NCBI GenBank assembly: GCA_036346375.1
Contig: JAYEVE010000599.1
Coordinates: forward strand, 104,593 to 168,592
Direction of reading: 5' to 3'
Origin: Guadua angustifolia
Taxonomy: Eukaryota; Streptophyta; Magnoliopsida; Poales; Poaceae
DNA length: 64,000 nucleotides
Under the pieces are notes generated by a model. It was not told the origin of the DNA and did no database searches. It saw nothing but the letters and a program-made list of their open reading frames with translations. The position numbers and the translations under genes were made by a program. Shown piece after piece: positions 42,488 to 54,199 of this stretch; within the stretch, counting starts at the first letter, position 1, and every line of letters begins with the position of its first letter.

Positions 42488-43296
42488 ATGGCCAACCTAC
42501 AGGTGCGTACGGACCGCAATTCGTTCTTGGATGATTCTCTCTGTCGGCTTGATCTGTAAGATTATTTTATAATCTGAATTAAGTGCCGCATGTGACTAAA
42601 AATATATAGTGATTCTAATAAGAAATGGTCTCGTGTGATGGTTGGCTGACTAAAGGAATTAGAATCGTGCAGTGGGGTTCAAAAGTCCCTTTCCTCTCCT
42701 TAATTTCGAAATGATTTTTATGGAGTATATATCTATGTGTATGTATCAAAATACTTATTCTCCGAAAAATCCAGAAAAATTCAGGAAATTCAGAAAAAGC
42801 ATCAATAAATATAATTTAATTCTGAAATTTAATTTATCATTATATTTTGAACTTTGTATTGAAAAGAAAATGAAATCATTGCAATAAAAGATTTTCTTAT
42901 AAACCAAGATTCAAGAAAATTTTAAATTAAATGAAATATCAAAGTAAATTTTATTTTCAACTCATTTTTATATTTTGTTTGATTCTAAGTTAAGTTTTGC
43001 AGCTCATCTTTTGATTAAGGTTGGATTGAAGTTGGAGATAATATTTTTAATTGATCCTCAAAAGTTTAAATTGAAAATTTTATTAATTTCATTTTAAAAT
43101 TTTAAATTTTTATTTTTAAAATTTTCAGGATCCACCTTTTCGTCTGAGGGAGATGTCTCGGGAAGAACTGCGTGCATATCTGTTGACTGCGTATCAGCCC
43201 CTGCATTCGGCCGCTCTGCGTTCGGTTAAACCACCTAAAAAAGATTTGTTTGAATCGATTACTTCCTCCTTCAAATTTGTAAGGTTTAATTTTTAA
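42488..43296 (+). CDS. small two-exon ORF of unknown function
   Basis: Exon 1 encodes MANLQ (42488-42502) and ends CAG|GTGCGT. The intron is about 626 bp and ends TTTTCAG|GAT at 43128. Exon 2 begins DPPFRLREMSREELRAYLLT and reads in frame to TAA at 43294-43296, giving 60 residues; alternatively it splices again at AAATTT|GTAAGG (43279). The splice sites, TATA-like box and reading-frame phase support a real or once-real gene, but I recognise no family. A broken copy of exon 2 at 46947 shows it was duplicated with the NB-ARC gene. It may be only the first part of a longer, lost gene. Confidence 0.45.
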
Positions 43297-44816
43297 ATAG
43301 TCTTATTTATAAATATAAGGTTTGTATACAAATTTAGTAAGATCTTTCCTTCTATATTTTTATTTATTCTCTCAACTGTATGTATTTATTCATTACCACC
43401 CATATAAAGCATTATCTCTCATTTTTTGAGACAATTGAGTGAGACATCTAAATTATTTTCAATCATGATTTTCTCAATTTCAACGTAACCTTAATCCTTA
43501 TATAAAGTCAAAATACATCTTATATTTTTACCTTATATTTTTGGATGTAAGGATTACATTCTATCTGTAAATACCGGTATCTGTAAATGCTGGCGACAAA
43601 ACCGAAGCCCAGAGTCCAATCAAATGCTCAGCCGGCCAATTAATTTGCCTGCTAACGACAAACGCTAACGACTAGAGTGGACATCATACCGTGTCGGGTC
43701 AGTGGTATAGATTTATCGAGCAAATAAACTGGATCCAAGCCTACACGGTAGGAAGCAAGCATGAATCATAAATGAACTGTGTCTAGGCTCATGAAAACGA
43801 GCTGGGCCGACGTGACATGGCACGGTTTAAAGTCCCTTTCCTGTACTTTCAAAATGTTTTTTTGTGGAGTGTGTGTACGTATCAAAATACTTATTCCTGA
43901 AACAAATAAACAGAGCATTTGCTCCTTGTACCGTGGGATTGTAGCAACCGAATATGAGAATTAAGAAAATAATTATGGTTGTTAATGACGCCGGTTAACG
44001 ACATTGGAGTTTCCTTGCTTCATAATGCTTCGGCAATTAGAGTTGAAGGAATGCTGAGCAACTGGTGGAAATTTATATAGTTGGTGTGTCTTCCTCTTGG
44101 CATTCTTTGTTGGTATAAAAGGTAGGGCTCATGTAACAGTACTGATCAAATGCAACAAGAAGTAGAAGCACATCTAGTGTGCATACGGTTGTTTGTGTTC
44201 TCTATTCGTCAAAGAGATTGCGGTAGAGAATTATTAGCAAACAAAAACGTGAAATTGCATGCTGGAAAAAAAATGTAAACACGCATTCTCTGATCATCGA
44301 TGGAATATTGAAATGAGAAGGAAGAGAGGAGGGATTAGCTGCGGTAGTGCTGCCCCGGGCTGATTTTCGTTGAAAAATTATTCTTCCGCTCTTCCATGAT
44401 GAAGTGATGTTTTGCTTGGTTCTGTTTTTTTTGGGGGGCGGGGCGTTGTCGTTGATCATTTACCCCACTGATCGCCGTTTTTGGGTCGCACAGTTGGAAA
44501 CAAGTCAAATTTAGCGTTTGATTTCCAAGGCTCTGTAGAATATTCTGGGTAAGAATTTATTTCAGAATTGTAAATTAAACGGTTAAACCCAAAGAAATTA
44601 TAAAAATGACTACCTGTAGAAATGGTTACCATAATGCTAGTTGTTAAGAAAAGTAGCTAGCGATGGGCAGAAAGGAGATAGCAACTGCGTAGACTATACC
44701 TCTGGGCTTTTACTACCGAGTCCATTCTTATTTGACACTAAACCAAGAGTTTCGCATCACATATACTTCTTATCACCTCACCTCTTCGCTTGGTGAGAGA
44801 GGTTTCCGGTTTCCCA
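43297..44816. other. flank between small ORF and NB-ARC copy 2
   Basis: 43297-43797 recurs at 47125-48107 (with a MITE inserted). 44335-44816 recurs at 50668-51171 and is therefore the conserved upstream region of the NB-ARC copies (GCTGCGGTAGTGCTGCCC, GTAGAAATGGTTACCATAATG, CACCTCTTCGCTTGG). No further gene is seen. The segment 43798-44334 has no counterpart in the second unit. Confidence 0.6.
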
Positions 44817-46325
44817 ATGGAGGCGTTCTTCGCTGCAATCGTAGGCGAACTTTCCAGCAGATCAGTCTCCTTCTTGATAGACAAGTACTTAAAGTCGCCG
44901 GAGCCGTCCAAGGAGGAGAGCCTGCGGGGACTACAGAGGATGCTGCTTCGGCTTCGCGTGACCGTCGAGGAGGCCGAGGGGAGGCACATCACAAGCCATG
45001 CCATGTTTCAACAACTGAACATACTGAGACAAGAGATGTACAGAGGCTACCACGTGCTCGACACCTTCAGACGCCAAGCACATGAAGAAGAAGAGATGGC
45101 GCAAGGTCATCAAGTGAGTGACTACTTAGCCCTGTCTAAATTCAATCCTGCCAAGCACATTCGTTTCCCTGCTGGTAGTAGACATGGCACAGGAGAGTTA
45201 CAACAGGTGCTTGGTAATCTAGGGGCCGTCATTACCGACATGATTGAGTTTGTTGTACTTCTGAAGAACTACCCTATGATGCGTCGCCAGCCGTATAGCA
45301 CCTATCTGTTTATGGAAAAGTGCATGTTTGGCCGTCAAATAGAGATAGAACGGGTTATCAACTTCTTGTTGCATATAGAACCTCTCACTGCTGATAACTT
45401 AGGTGTCCTACCGATCATTGGTCCAAGAAAAGTTGGGAAGAGCACACTTGTTGAGTATGTTTGCAGCGACGAGAGGGTGCGCAATCACTTCTCTCGTATT
45501 ATCTTTATAAGTGAGAGTGATTTTAGAGAAGAGAAATCCCTCAGGGATGGAGTGACCAGACATAGACATAGCTCCTCAAATGAAGAAAGATTGCTGGTCG
45601 TAATTGAACTAGATGGGGATGTTGACGAGGGTGCTTGCAGAAGGTTACACTCCAATTCTCAGAGTTGCCTTCAGCATGGAAGTAAAATCATAGTCACAAG
45701 TCGCTCGGACAAGATCGCGAAGTTTGGAACAACGCAGGCTCTTCATCTAAGATATTTGTCGCGAGAAGCATACTGGTACTTCTTCAGGGTGCTTGCATTT
45801 GGAAGCTCAGATCCCGAAGAGCAACCAAAAATAGCATCTCTGGCAATGTGTCTGTTTGATGCCTATTTTGATCGAGAGAAGTATAAGGAGTTCACTGGAC
45901 CTTTCATAGATCTAAGCAGCATGGCCTCCTTAGTTAGAGCTAGTACTATTGATGAGGCGAAAAAACGAGGTCTTCTTGAACACTTTAGGGCGAAGCTTAA
46001 GGTGGTGGAAAATCAACTTGTACCTAGCAGAGGTCCATGTGATTCTGAGATGAAGTGCAAATATTTTTTTCTTCGGAGAACAGCTAAAACTAATCAGTAT
46101 TGTGAACTTTACGATCAATGCCGAGTGGGGCTTGCTCGTGAAGAGCCCCCAAAATCACCGTGCAAGATGTCATGTCTGGAGATGCTGCACCTCATGGGAA
46201 ATTCGAGGTTGTGTTGTGGAAATCTCAGTTACCGCCCTATTACAGCTACATATATAGCTGTCAGATTCGTGAGCTCAAGCATGTGGCCACGGATGATAAG
46301 ATCTGTCAGAAGAGAAAGGTTTTGA
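44817..46325 (+). pseudogene. LRR-less NB-ARC gene copy 2, C-terminal frameshift
   Basis: The start MEAFFAAIVGELSSRS is set by comparison with the other copies. It has the same plan as the intact gene: Rx-like coiled-coil region (VEEAEGRHITSHAMFQQLN), linker CMFGRQIEIERVINFLL, P-loop GPRKVGKST (Arg replaces the Gly/Ala of the other copies), a degenerate kinase-2 LLVVIELDGDVD, RNBS-B GSKIIVTSRSDKIAKFG, and no LRR. One base is missing near 46145 relative to copy 3 (GAGCCCCCAAAATC against GAGGACCCCAAAATC), so the last roughly 60 residues are read in the wrong frame and the conserved PPYYSYIY-type tail is lost. It may still express a 503-aa protein with an altered tail; I treat it as a probable pseudogene. 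Confidence 0.85.
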
Positions 46326-46690
46326 GTTGATTTGCTACGATTAGATTTACATTTTTTGTACATGTACATGTATATAACAAATCACTAATGCTAGTGACGC
46401 ACATTGTCGTTGTTTACTCTAAAGAATGGAGAATGTTATTGTACAATATATTATTTACCCTTCATTAATGCTTTATTATACAACTTAAAACAAAACATAG
46501 AAACACCTCTCGTGAATTAACTCTCTTTTGTATATATGCTATTTGCTTATGTAATAAAGAAAGACTTATTTATGTATCTACTCTTTGGTTACCTTCGAGA
46601 CTTCTTTATATAATAAAGAACCCCCCGGCACGAACAATTTGTGTGTCCTACGGATAATTAAAAGTTGGAACGAGTACAGTTCATGAGTAT
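46326..46690. other. 3' flank of NB-ARC copy 2
   Basis: Matches 52685-52929, the flank of copy 3, up to about GTGTCC (46645), where copy 3 is interrupted by CACTA3. No gene. Confidence 0.7.
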
Positions 46691-46891
46691 TCAGCGGTCC
46701 ATCACATTTATGTACATGTCTTTTGTTGATGGATATTCATAGAACAAACTATCGTACTCTTGTCGCACTGTGGTATACCGTAGGATAGTCTCGCTCAATG
46801 TGGGCACCCTGTCCTGATCGGCGAATTGCAAGAAGGCGTATAACGGTTCCACCGACTTCATAACAGATCGAAGATTATCCCACCAGTCCAA
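46691..46891 (-). pseudogene. hAT-type transposase scrap
   Basis: 66 codons, MDWWDNLRSVMKSVEPLYAF...FADQDRVPTLSE, resemble the middle of plant hAT (DUF659-type) transposases, where a W-x-x-L...V.P...LR..D..P.. pattern precedes the dimerisation domain. It is short and ends at the boundary of the duplicated exon-2 segment (about 46899), suggesting it marks an insertion or recombination junction. Confidence is limited by length. Confidence 0.5.
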
Positions 46892-46946
46892 GTTTGAAGA
46901 TTAATTTCATTTTTAAATTTTAAATTTTTATTTTTAAAATTTTCAG

Positions 46947-47057
46947 GATCCACCTTTTCGTCTGAGGGAAATGTCTCGGGAAGAACTGCATGTATATCTG
47001 TTGACTGCGTATCGATCGGCCCCTGCGTGTACGCATGCCTTTCATAGCCTGGACTAG
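46947..47057 (+). pseudogene. broken copy of the small ORF's exon 2
   Basis: After TTTTCAG the sequence encodes DPPFRLREMSREELHVYLLT, as in the exon at 43129, but departs after AY and reaches a stop at 47055. Exon 1 is absent. The intron-side and downstream homology runs from about 46899 to 48107. Confidence 0.75.
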
Positions 47058-47605
47058 CTACTTGCTAGGCGTTCGGTTAAACCACCTAAAAAAGATTTGT
47101 TTGAATCAAGTACTTCCTCCTTCAAATTTGTAAGGTTTAATTTTTAAATAGTCTTATCTATAAATATAAGGTTTGTATATAAATTTAGTAAGATCTTTCC
47201 TAGCTTCTATATTTTTATTTATTCTCTCAACTATACGTATTTGTTCATTACCACACATATAAAGCATTATCTCCCATTTTTCGAGACAATTGAGTGAGAC
47301 ATCTAAATCATTTTCAATCGTAATTTTCTCAATTTTAACGTAACCTTAATCCTTATATAAAGTCAAAATACATCTTACATTTTTACGTTATATTTTTGGA
47401 CATAAGGGAGTATGATTCTATCTGTAAATACCGGTATCTGTAAATGCTGGCGACAAAACCGAAGTCCAGAGTCCAATGCTCAGCCGGCCAATTAATTTGC
47501 CTGCTGACGGTTGCATGAAGCTGACATAAGCGACCAATCAATTTGCGTGCTTAAGGTTGCACGACGCTAACCTCTACAGTAGACATCGTGCCGTGTTGGG
47601 TCAGT

Positions 47606-48000
47606 CGGGTAGGGATGAAAACGGATAGTAATTCGGATATCAATTTTTTTTGTCTTTGTTCTTCAATGGGAAACAAATAGGATATAGAATTTTCTATCCG
47701 AATTCATATTCTTGTTTGTGGTGTTGAGCTTATTCAAATTTATAAAAAATGAACCTCAAATTCATTATATATTTATTTAAATGATAGAAACAAAATTCGG
47801 ATATCAATCGGATACGGATTCGGATATTTTTTCACCTTTTTATTTATGGGAAGCAAATAATGCGTAATTTTTTTTATCTAATTTTATAATCTTATTTTTT
47901 ATAATGAGCTTGCTAAAGTGTTAAAAAATGAAAACCAAAATCGTTATATATCTATTTAAAAATGTCGAATTTGTTCAGAAATTCGGATATCCGTTTTCAG
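47606..48000. mobile_element. hAT-like MITE
   Basis: Inverted ends TAGGGATGAAAACGGATA (left) and, inverted, CTGAAAACGGATATCCGAA (right) share TGAAAACGGATA. GTCAG flanks both sides. The first tandem unit keeps the uninterrupted site (GGTCAGTGGTATAG near 43699), so this insertion followed the duplication. It is about 395 bp and non-coding. Confidence 0.72.
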
Positions 48001-48107
48001 AGTCAGGTATAGGTTTGTCGTGCAAATAGACTGGATCTAAGCCTACACGGTAGGAAGCTAGCATGAATCATAAATGGACCGTGTCTAGGCTCATAGCCGA
48101 GAGACTC

Positions 48108-50235
48108 TACCACTGGGCTGTGTGTGCACTTGTGAACTATGGCCATGACAAATTACTTGAACATTGCCTGCTCTCTCTCTGTAGGACCCAAGCAGAGCAA
48201 CTCCAGGGCATGGCCGGCGTCGGCGAGTTAGTGGCGGAGCTGGCCGGCCGGTAGGCGACGGAGCAAGAGGGCAGCCTGGCGATGAGGTTTGGGGCTTGGC
48301 TGCGACCAGTGATGGCTGGAGATGGGTCGGCGACTTGGGCAGGCGGCGGCCGCAGCTTTGGTCAGCCGGAGGGGAAAAGGGAAGCACCTGAGCTCGAATC
48401 AACTGGAGAAAAAGCATCAAGGGAGTTCATGGATTCCATTTTTGTGCTTGGTTTGGTCAGAGAGTAACCAAGGTGAGCCGCCAGCATACACCGGCCATGG
48501 GAAGAAGATGAATAGTGGGGACGGTGTTATGAACTGGATGGGCTGAAGATGAGCATTGGGACGAGCTCAGGGCTCTACTAGGAGAGTGTGGTTGCTATTA
48601 TTTGCCCGAAATTCTAGCCGAGACAAAAAATTCAAAGTTGCCCCTTTCTATCATTTTTCTGCTATGGAGGACAGAGAAAAGGATAGCGAGGGTGATATTC
48701 AAGCGAGGGGGATGAGTGAGGTTAAGGAACGCTGCGGTTCCAGGCAGACTGAGGCGTTGCGGAGGCACAGAGCTACATTCCTGGGAGCCTAGCTTACAGC
48801 TGGAGAGGGATGGGCAATGGTTCAGCCAGCTTAAATTGCCTAGCAAAATCAGAGTAGGCAGCAGCAGCACCTCCCCGGTATGAGCTTGCCCGAGGCTTGC
48901 TTCTTTTGCATAGTGTGAAGTATGGCTACAGGGCGAACTGGGTTTCAGTCAATAAGACAGGCCGGCAATGAATGGCACCGCTGGACTGGGTTCTCTCTCT
49001 TGGCGCGAGTGAGCTCAAGCTTCACAGGGCTTAGTCTGCGCAAGGGTATGATTGGTATGATGAGGCAATTCCATCGCTGATGGCAGTGATTTGATTTGGC
49101 TTGACAGAGAAGAAGGCATGGCAGTAGAGTTAAAGAGGTATGGCGCCAAAACATGTCAATGAAGAGGGGATGGCCGGTGGCAGCGAAGTAATGGCGACGT
49201 GGCTACAGGTGCGGCCGAAGACGACTAGAAGTTTGGCTGGCACTCTTTGTACATGTGTCTGACTGTTTTGGTCATGAGTTGAGTTGGTTCAAAAGTAATT
49301 TTATCTCTTTTGAAATTTTCTAGAAATTTTTGTGTAGAGAGACTAAGGTGTGTAGTTTCCATTTTCTTTGGTTTCGCTCAATTCGCCACTGTGGTTTTCA
49401 TACAATAATCCCTCAAAATTAACTAGTTTTCAAACCATTTTTGAATATTTTGGGCAGTACAAAATCTATTAATCGAGCTATCATAACTGGTCAAAATATT
49501 TCTAAACTTTTTTACTGTGGTCTCCAGGAAGTGAGTGACCACCTGTAAAAATTTAGGCTTAAGATGATTTACAGAAAATTACTAAAAATTCTGACATTTA
49601 TGACTGCTCAGAAATTTATTTCCGGATTTTGAATTATTTAAGGTTGTAGACGATATTATTTATTTTGAAACTTTTTATATATTTTTTAAATAAGAAATAG
49701 CGCTACCATAAAAATTTAAAGTTAAAATATTTTGTATTTATTTTATAATAATTCTGACATTCCAATTTCCAGATTTTCAATGCTTCTGTTTTTGAATTTT
49801 TATCAGCCTTATATAACAGAATAAATTTCTGACACTTTTACTGGGAGTAGCCAACGCATTGAGGTTAATAGGGCAATTTTATCAGCTCGAGATGAAGTCT
49901 ACAGATTTTACATTAAATCTGACCTCTGTTTTTAGTCAAAGCAATTGTCTTTTCAATAATTAAGTCTCGTTCTTGTTTATAAAAATTTATTTGTGTGTAA
50001 AAATGCTTTTCCTGCAGCCTTAGGGTTTAGATGGTAATCCTTCAAAATTTTTATTTTTTACCATTTTACCTTTTCCCATTTCTTACTCTCATTTCTCTTT
50101 TATCTGCTTATTCTCACAACACAAAAATCCAAAGATATCCAAATAAAAATCAATAATACCAAGAAAACTCAGAAATAATCATATTCAAATTTAAAATATA
50201 CATTTTTACTTTATTAAAATTTTTGGGATGTTACA
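48108..50235 (-). mobile_element. probable LTR or retroelement-derived insertion
   Basis: This block interrupts the second tandem unit where the first has a different 540-bp segment. Its right edge reads, on the minus strand, TGTAACATCCCAAAAATTTTA from 50235, a common start for grass gypsy LTRs. The left half is GC-richer, with short unrelated ORFs on both strands (for example 48091-48420 and 48598-48870), and the right half is AT-rich. I could not find a matching end or target duplication, so extent and class are uncertain. Confidence 0.45.
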
Positions 50236-51171
50236 ATCCGAGTGATCACATCCAACCGCACTTGTCGTCCACGGAGCCGAGGAAGCTCCCCTCACCTCTC
50301 CCTGTCGGCACCGCCTGGCTCCTCCCTACGCAAGCCGCTCTGTACCCACTCCCTTACGAGCCTAACCCTCTACCTCTCCGTCTCGCCCACTGACCAAGTG
50401 CGAAGAAATGGGGAAAGTAAGAGAGAGAAACAACAATAAGGAGGGGACTACCGCTGAGCCGGGCTGAGCCGGGCGTCCGGACGTCCGTGCTATAATGATT
50501 CCATTTTTGTATAGAGCAGGGATATGACAATCCTAAAAGGTTTGAGAGGGTTGTGACAGAGCGATGATACTTTCTACACTTTTGCAAACCGTTTTTTTTT
50601 TTGAAAAGGCTCGAGAAAGGCATGTGGTAGTGCTAGTTTTACTATTCATTCCTGTACTACCGAACTTTTAGCTGCGGTAGTGCTGCCCTAGGCTGATTTT
50701 CGTTGAAAAATTATTCTTTCGCTCTTCCTTGATGAAGTGAGATGTTTTGCATGGTTCTGTTTACCCCTTCTCTTATCGCCATTTTTCAATCCCACAGTTG
50801 GAAACAAGTCAAATTTAACATTTGATTTCCATGGCTCTGTAGAATATTCTGGGTAAGAATTTATTTCAGAATTGTGAATTAAACCCAAAGAAATTATAAA
50901 AATGGCTACCTGTAGAAATGGTTACCATAATGCTAGTTGTTAAGAAAAGTAGCTAGCGATGGGCAGAAAGGAGATAGCAACTGCGTAGATTGATACGATT
51001 AACTTACACCGAGTAACTGCCTCTGGGCTTTTACTACCGAGTCCATTCTTCTTTGACACTAGTCAAAGAAATCAAAGCAACGACTTCGACACTAAACCAA
51101 GAGTTTCGCATCACATATTACTTCTTATCACCTCACCTCTTCGCTTGGTGAGAGAGGTTTCTGGTTTCCCA
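50236..51171. other. upstream region of NB-ARC copy 3
   Basis: 50236-50667 has no recognisable content. 50668-51171 is the duplicated upstream region of the NB-ARC copies and includes an extra 60-base stretch near 50985-51080 not present in copy 2. Confidence 0.55.
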
Positions 51172-52684
51172 ATGGAGGCGTTCATCACTGCAATAGTAGG
51201 TGAACTTTCCAGCAGATCAGTCTCCTTCTTGATAGACAGGTACTTAAAGTTGCCGGCGCCGTCCAAGGAGGAGAGCCTGCGGGGACTACAGAGGATGCTG
51301 CTTCGGCTTCACGTGACCGTCGAGGAGGCCGAGGGGAGGCACATCACAAGCCATGCCATGCTTCAGCAACTGAACATGCTGAGACAAGAGATGTACAGAG
51401 GCTACCATGCTCGATACCTTCAGACGCCAAGCACATGAAGAAGAAGAGATGGCCCAAGGTCATCAAGTGAGTGACTACTTAGCCCTGTCTAAATTCAATC
51501 CTGCCAAGCGCATTTGTTTCCCTGCTGGTAGTAGACATGGCACGGGAGAGTTACAACAGGTGCTTGATAATCTAGGGGCCGTCATTACCGACATGATTGA
51601 GTTTGTTGTACTTTTGAAGAACTACCCTATGATGCGTTGCCAGCCATATAGCACCTATATGTTTATGGAAAAGTGCATGTTTGGCCGTCAAATGGAGATA
51701 GAACGGGTTATCAACTTCTTGTTGCATATAGAACCTCTCACTGCTGATAACTTAGGTGTCCTACCGATCATTGGTCCAGGAAAAGTTGGGAAGAGCACAC
51801 TTGTTGAGCATGTTTGCAGCGACGAGAGGGTGCGCAATCACTTCTCTCATATTATCTTTTTAAGCGAGAGTGATTTTAGAGAAGAGAAATCCCTCAGGGA
51901 TGGAGTGACCAGACATAGACATAGCTCCTCAAATGAAGAAAGATTGCTGGTCGTAATTGAACTAGATGGGGATGTTGACGAGGGTGCATGCAGAAGGTTA
52001 TACTCCGATTCTCAGAGTTGCCTTCCGAACGGAAGTAAAATCATAGTCACAAGTCGCTCGGACTGGATCACGAAGTTTGGAACGACGCAGGCTCTTCGTC
52101 TAAAATATTTGTCGCGAGAAGCATACTGGTACTTCTTCAAGGTGCTTGCATTTGGAAGCTCAGATCCCGAAGAGCAACCAAAACTAACATCCCTGGCAAT
52201 GTGTCTGTTTGATGCGTATTTTCATCAAGAGATATATAAGGAGTTCACTGGACCTTTCATAGATCTAAGCAGAATGGCCTCCTTAGTTAGAGCTAGTACT
52301 GTTGACGAGAGGAAAAAGCGAGGTCTTCTTGAACACCTTAGAGTGAAGCTTGGGTTGACGAAAAATCAACTTGTAACTAGCAGAGGTCCAAGTGATTCTG
52401 GGATCAAGAGCAAATATATTGTGCTTGCGAAAAAAGCTGAAATTACTCGGTATTGTGAGCTTTACGATCAATGTCGAGTAGGGCTTTCTCATGAAGAGGA
52501 CCCCAAAATCACCGTGCAAGATGTCATGTCTGGAGATGCTGCACCTCTTGGGAAATTCGAGATTGTGTGGTGGAAATCTCGCTTAGCGCCCTATTACAGC
52601 TACATATATAGCTGTGAGATTCGTGAGTTCAAGCATGTGACCACGGATGATAAGATCTGTCAGAAGAGGAAGGTTTTGAGTTAG
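51172..52684 (+). pseudogene. LRR-less NB-ARC gene copy 3, N-terminal frameshift
   Basis: Start MEAFITAIVGELSSRS at 51172. Two bases are missing at about 51407 relative to copy 2 (TACCATGCTCG against TACCACGTGCTCG), shifting the frame after YRGYH. The deletion creates an ATG, from which 425 residues are open to the natural stop: MLDTFRRQAHEEEE, linker CMFGRQMEIERVINFLL, P-loop GPGKVGKST, kinase-2 LLVVIELDGDVD, RNBS-B GSKIIVTSRSDWITKFG, and the intact family tail GKFEIVWWKSRLAPYYSYIY. So the NB-ARC and C-terminal parts could be made without the first 78 or so residues; whether they are is unknown. It is closest to copy 2 (clearly above 90% identical). Confidence 0.85.
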
Positions 52685-52929
52685 TTTATTTGCTACGGTT
52701 AGATTTACATTTTCTGTACATATGTATATAAATCACTAATGTTGTGATGAACGTTGTCGTTGTTTATTCTTAATAATGGAGAATGATATTGTACAATATA
52801 TTTGAATTAATCTCCTTTCCTGTATATGCTATTTGGTTGTAATAAAGAAAGACTTCTTTATACATCTACCTTCTAGTCTTCTTTATATAATAAAGAACCC
52901 GGCCAGCACGAACAACTTGAGTGTCCAAC
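52685..52929. other. 3' flank of NB-ARC copy 3
   Basis: Aligns with 46326-46650 downstream of copy 2, with deletions. It ends at AAC (52927-52929) directly before the CACTA3 terminus. Confidence 0.7.
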
Positions 52930-52948
52930 CACTACTACAGAAAACATC

Positions 52949-53315
52949 ATCACAGACGGTTCGCAAACGTCATCAGAGACGGTTTTGTGAACCGTCAGTA
53001 ACAATAAGTCTGTGATGAAGAAGATCATCAGAGACGGTTCTCTACCCGTCGAGAAAATATATATCACGAGCGGTTGTATTAATAAACTGCTCGTGAAATT
53101 TAATTATCACAGACGGTTATGATTTGAAACCGTCTGTGATAACTAAATATCACAGACGGTTTCAAATTACAACCATCTGTGATAACTAAATATCACAGAC
53201 GGTTTCAAATCACAACCGTCTGTGATATGAACTTATCACAGACGGTTTCAAATCACAACCGTCTGTGATATGAACTTATCACAGACGGTTTCAAATAAGA
53301 ACCATCTGTGATGAC
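52949..53315. repeat. CACTA3 outer subterminal array
   Basis: Units ATCACAGACGGTTT(C/A)AAAT and ACCGTCTGTGATA, including three nearly identical tandem palindromes around 53100-53300; the first units are diverged (TCAGAGACGGTT, TCACGAGCGGTT). Confidence 0.9.
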
Positions 53316-54199
53316 CTTTTTTTCCCACACCCCCAGCAGAACCTCCATTAGTTATGGTGTTGTTAAAATTTCCATCAATATTTCTAGCGATATTTATAAG
53401 GCACAACCGATTATAGATGTTGTAATTGAATATCTGCACTTTCTATATGCATTGAGGCAGCAGTTTGTCCGATCGGGATAGACTTAAAATATAAACATTT
53501 GTGGCGCTTTTTCCCCTTCTTATGATAATGTTGATGGAACTCGACTAATAAATCAACCAAGAGCATGAGCGGACATGGCGGCGGCGGCAACCTGACCTTC
53601 TCCATCGAGCCGGACACACTAGAGTGTGTGATTTGCTTCATGCCATCTGAAGTAACTGCGCTTGAGGTCACCGTAGTGCCACGGTCTTGATGGCGGACGA
53701 CATGCTCTTATCTGGCGTCACCGTCGTGCCACAGTGGGAGATCGAACATGGTACTTTGGTAAATATTGTAGATGTACTTGATAGATTACTTTAGGTAGGG
53801 TAATTAAAGATTGAACAAATGTGATTGCAAGTCGGGTCTTCCATGCGGAAGGATTTTGGAACACAGACTTGAATGGAGAAAGAGGCGGGAGGAAGCGATG
53901 GGCGGACAAAGCCTTGGTTCAATGCGGAAGAAGTGCTGGCCTTGGTTATAGATAAATGGCGTGTCTCGTAAATATTGATGCAGGAATACCTAAGTAGATG
54001 GAAATTTCGAACAACAAACCATAAATAATGGAGGTTTTGCTGAGGGTGTAGGAAAAACATCTACTTCTAACAAGCAAGACATTGTTATGTTGTTGCATTC
54101 AAGATGAGCAAATATGTATTAAGGATAATATCATGTGACAATACAATAAATCGTACAAACAAGAATAACCGCAAGTTTTTGACATATTTTCCGAATTAA

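Noticed and set aside
46691..46891. A host gene on the minus strand
   Set aside because: The 66 codons resemble a hAT transposase interior and have no continuation on either side.
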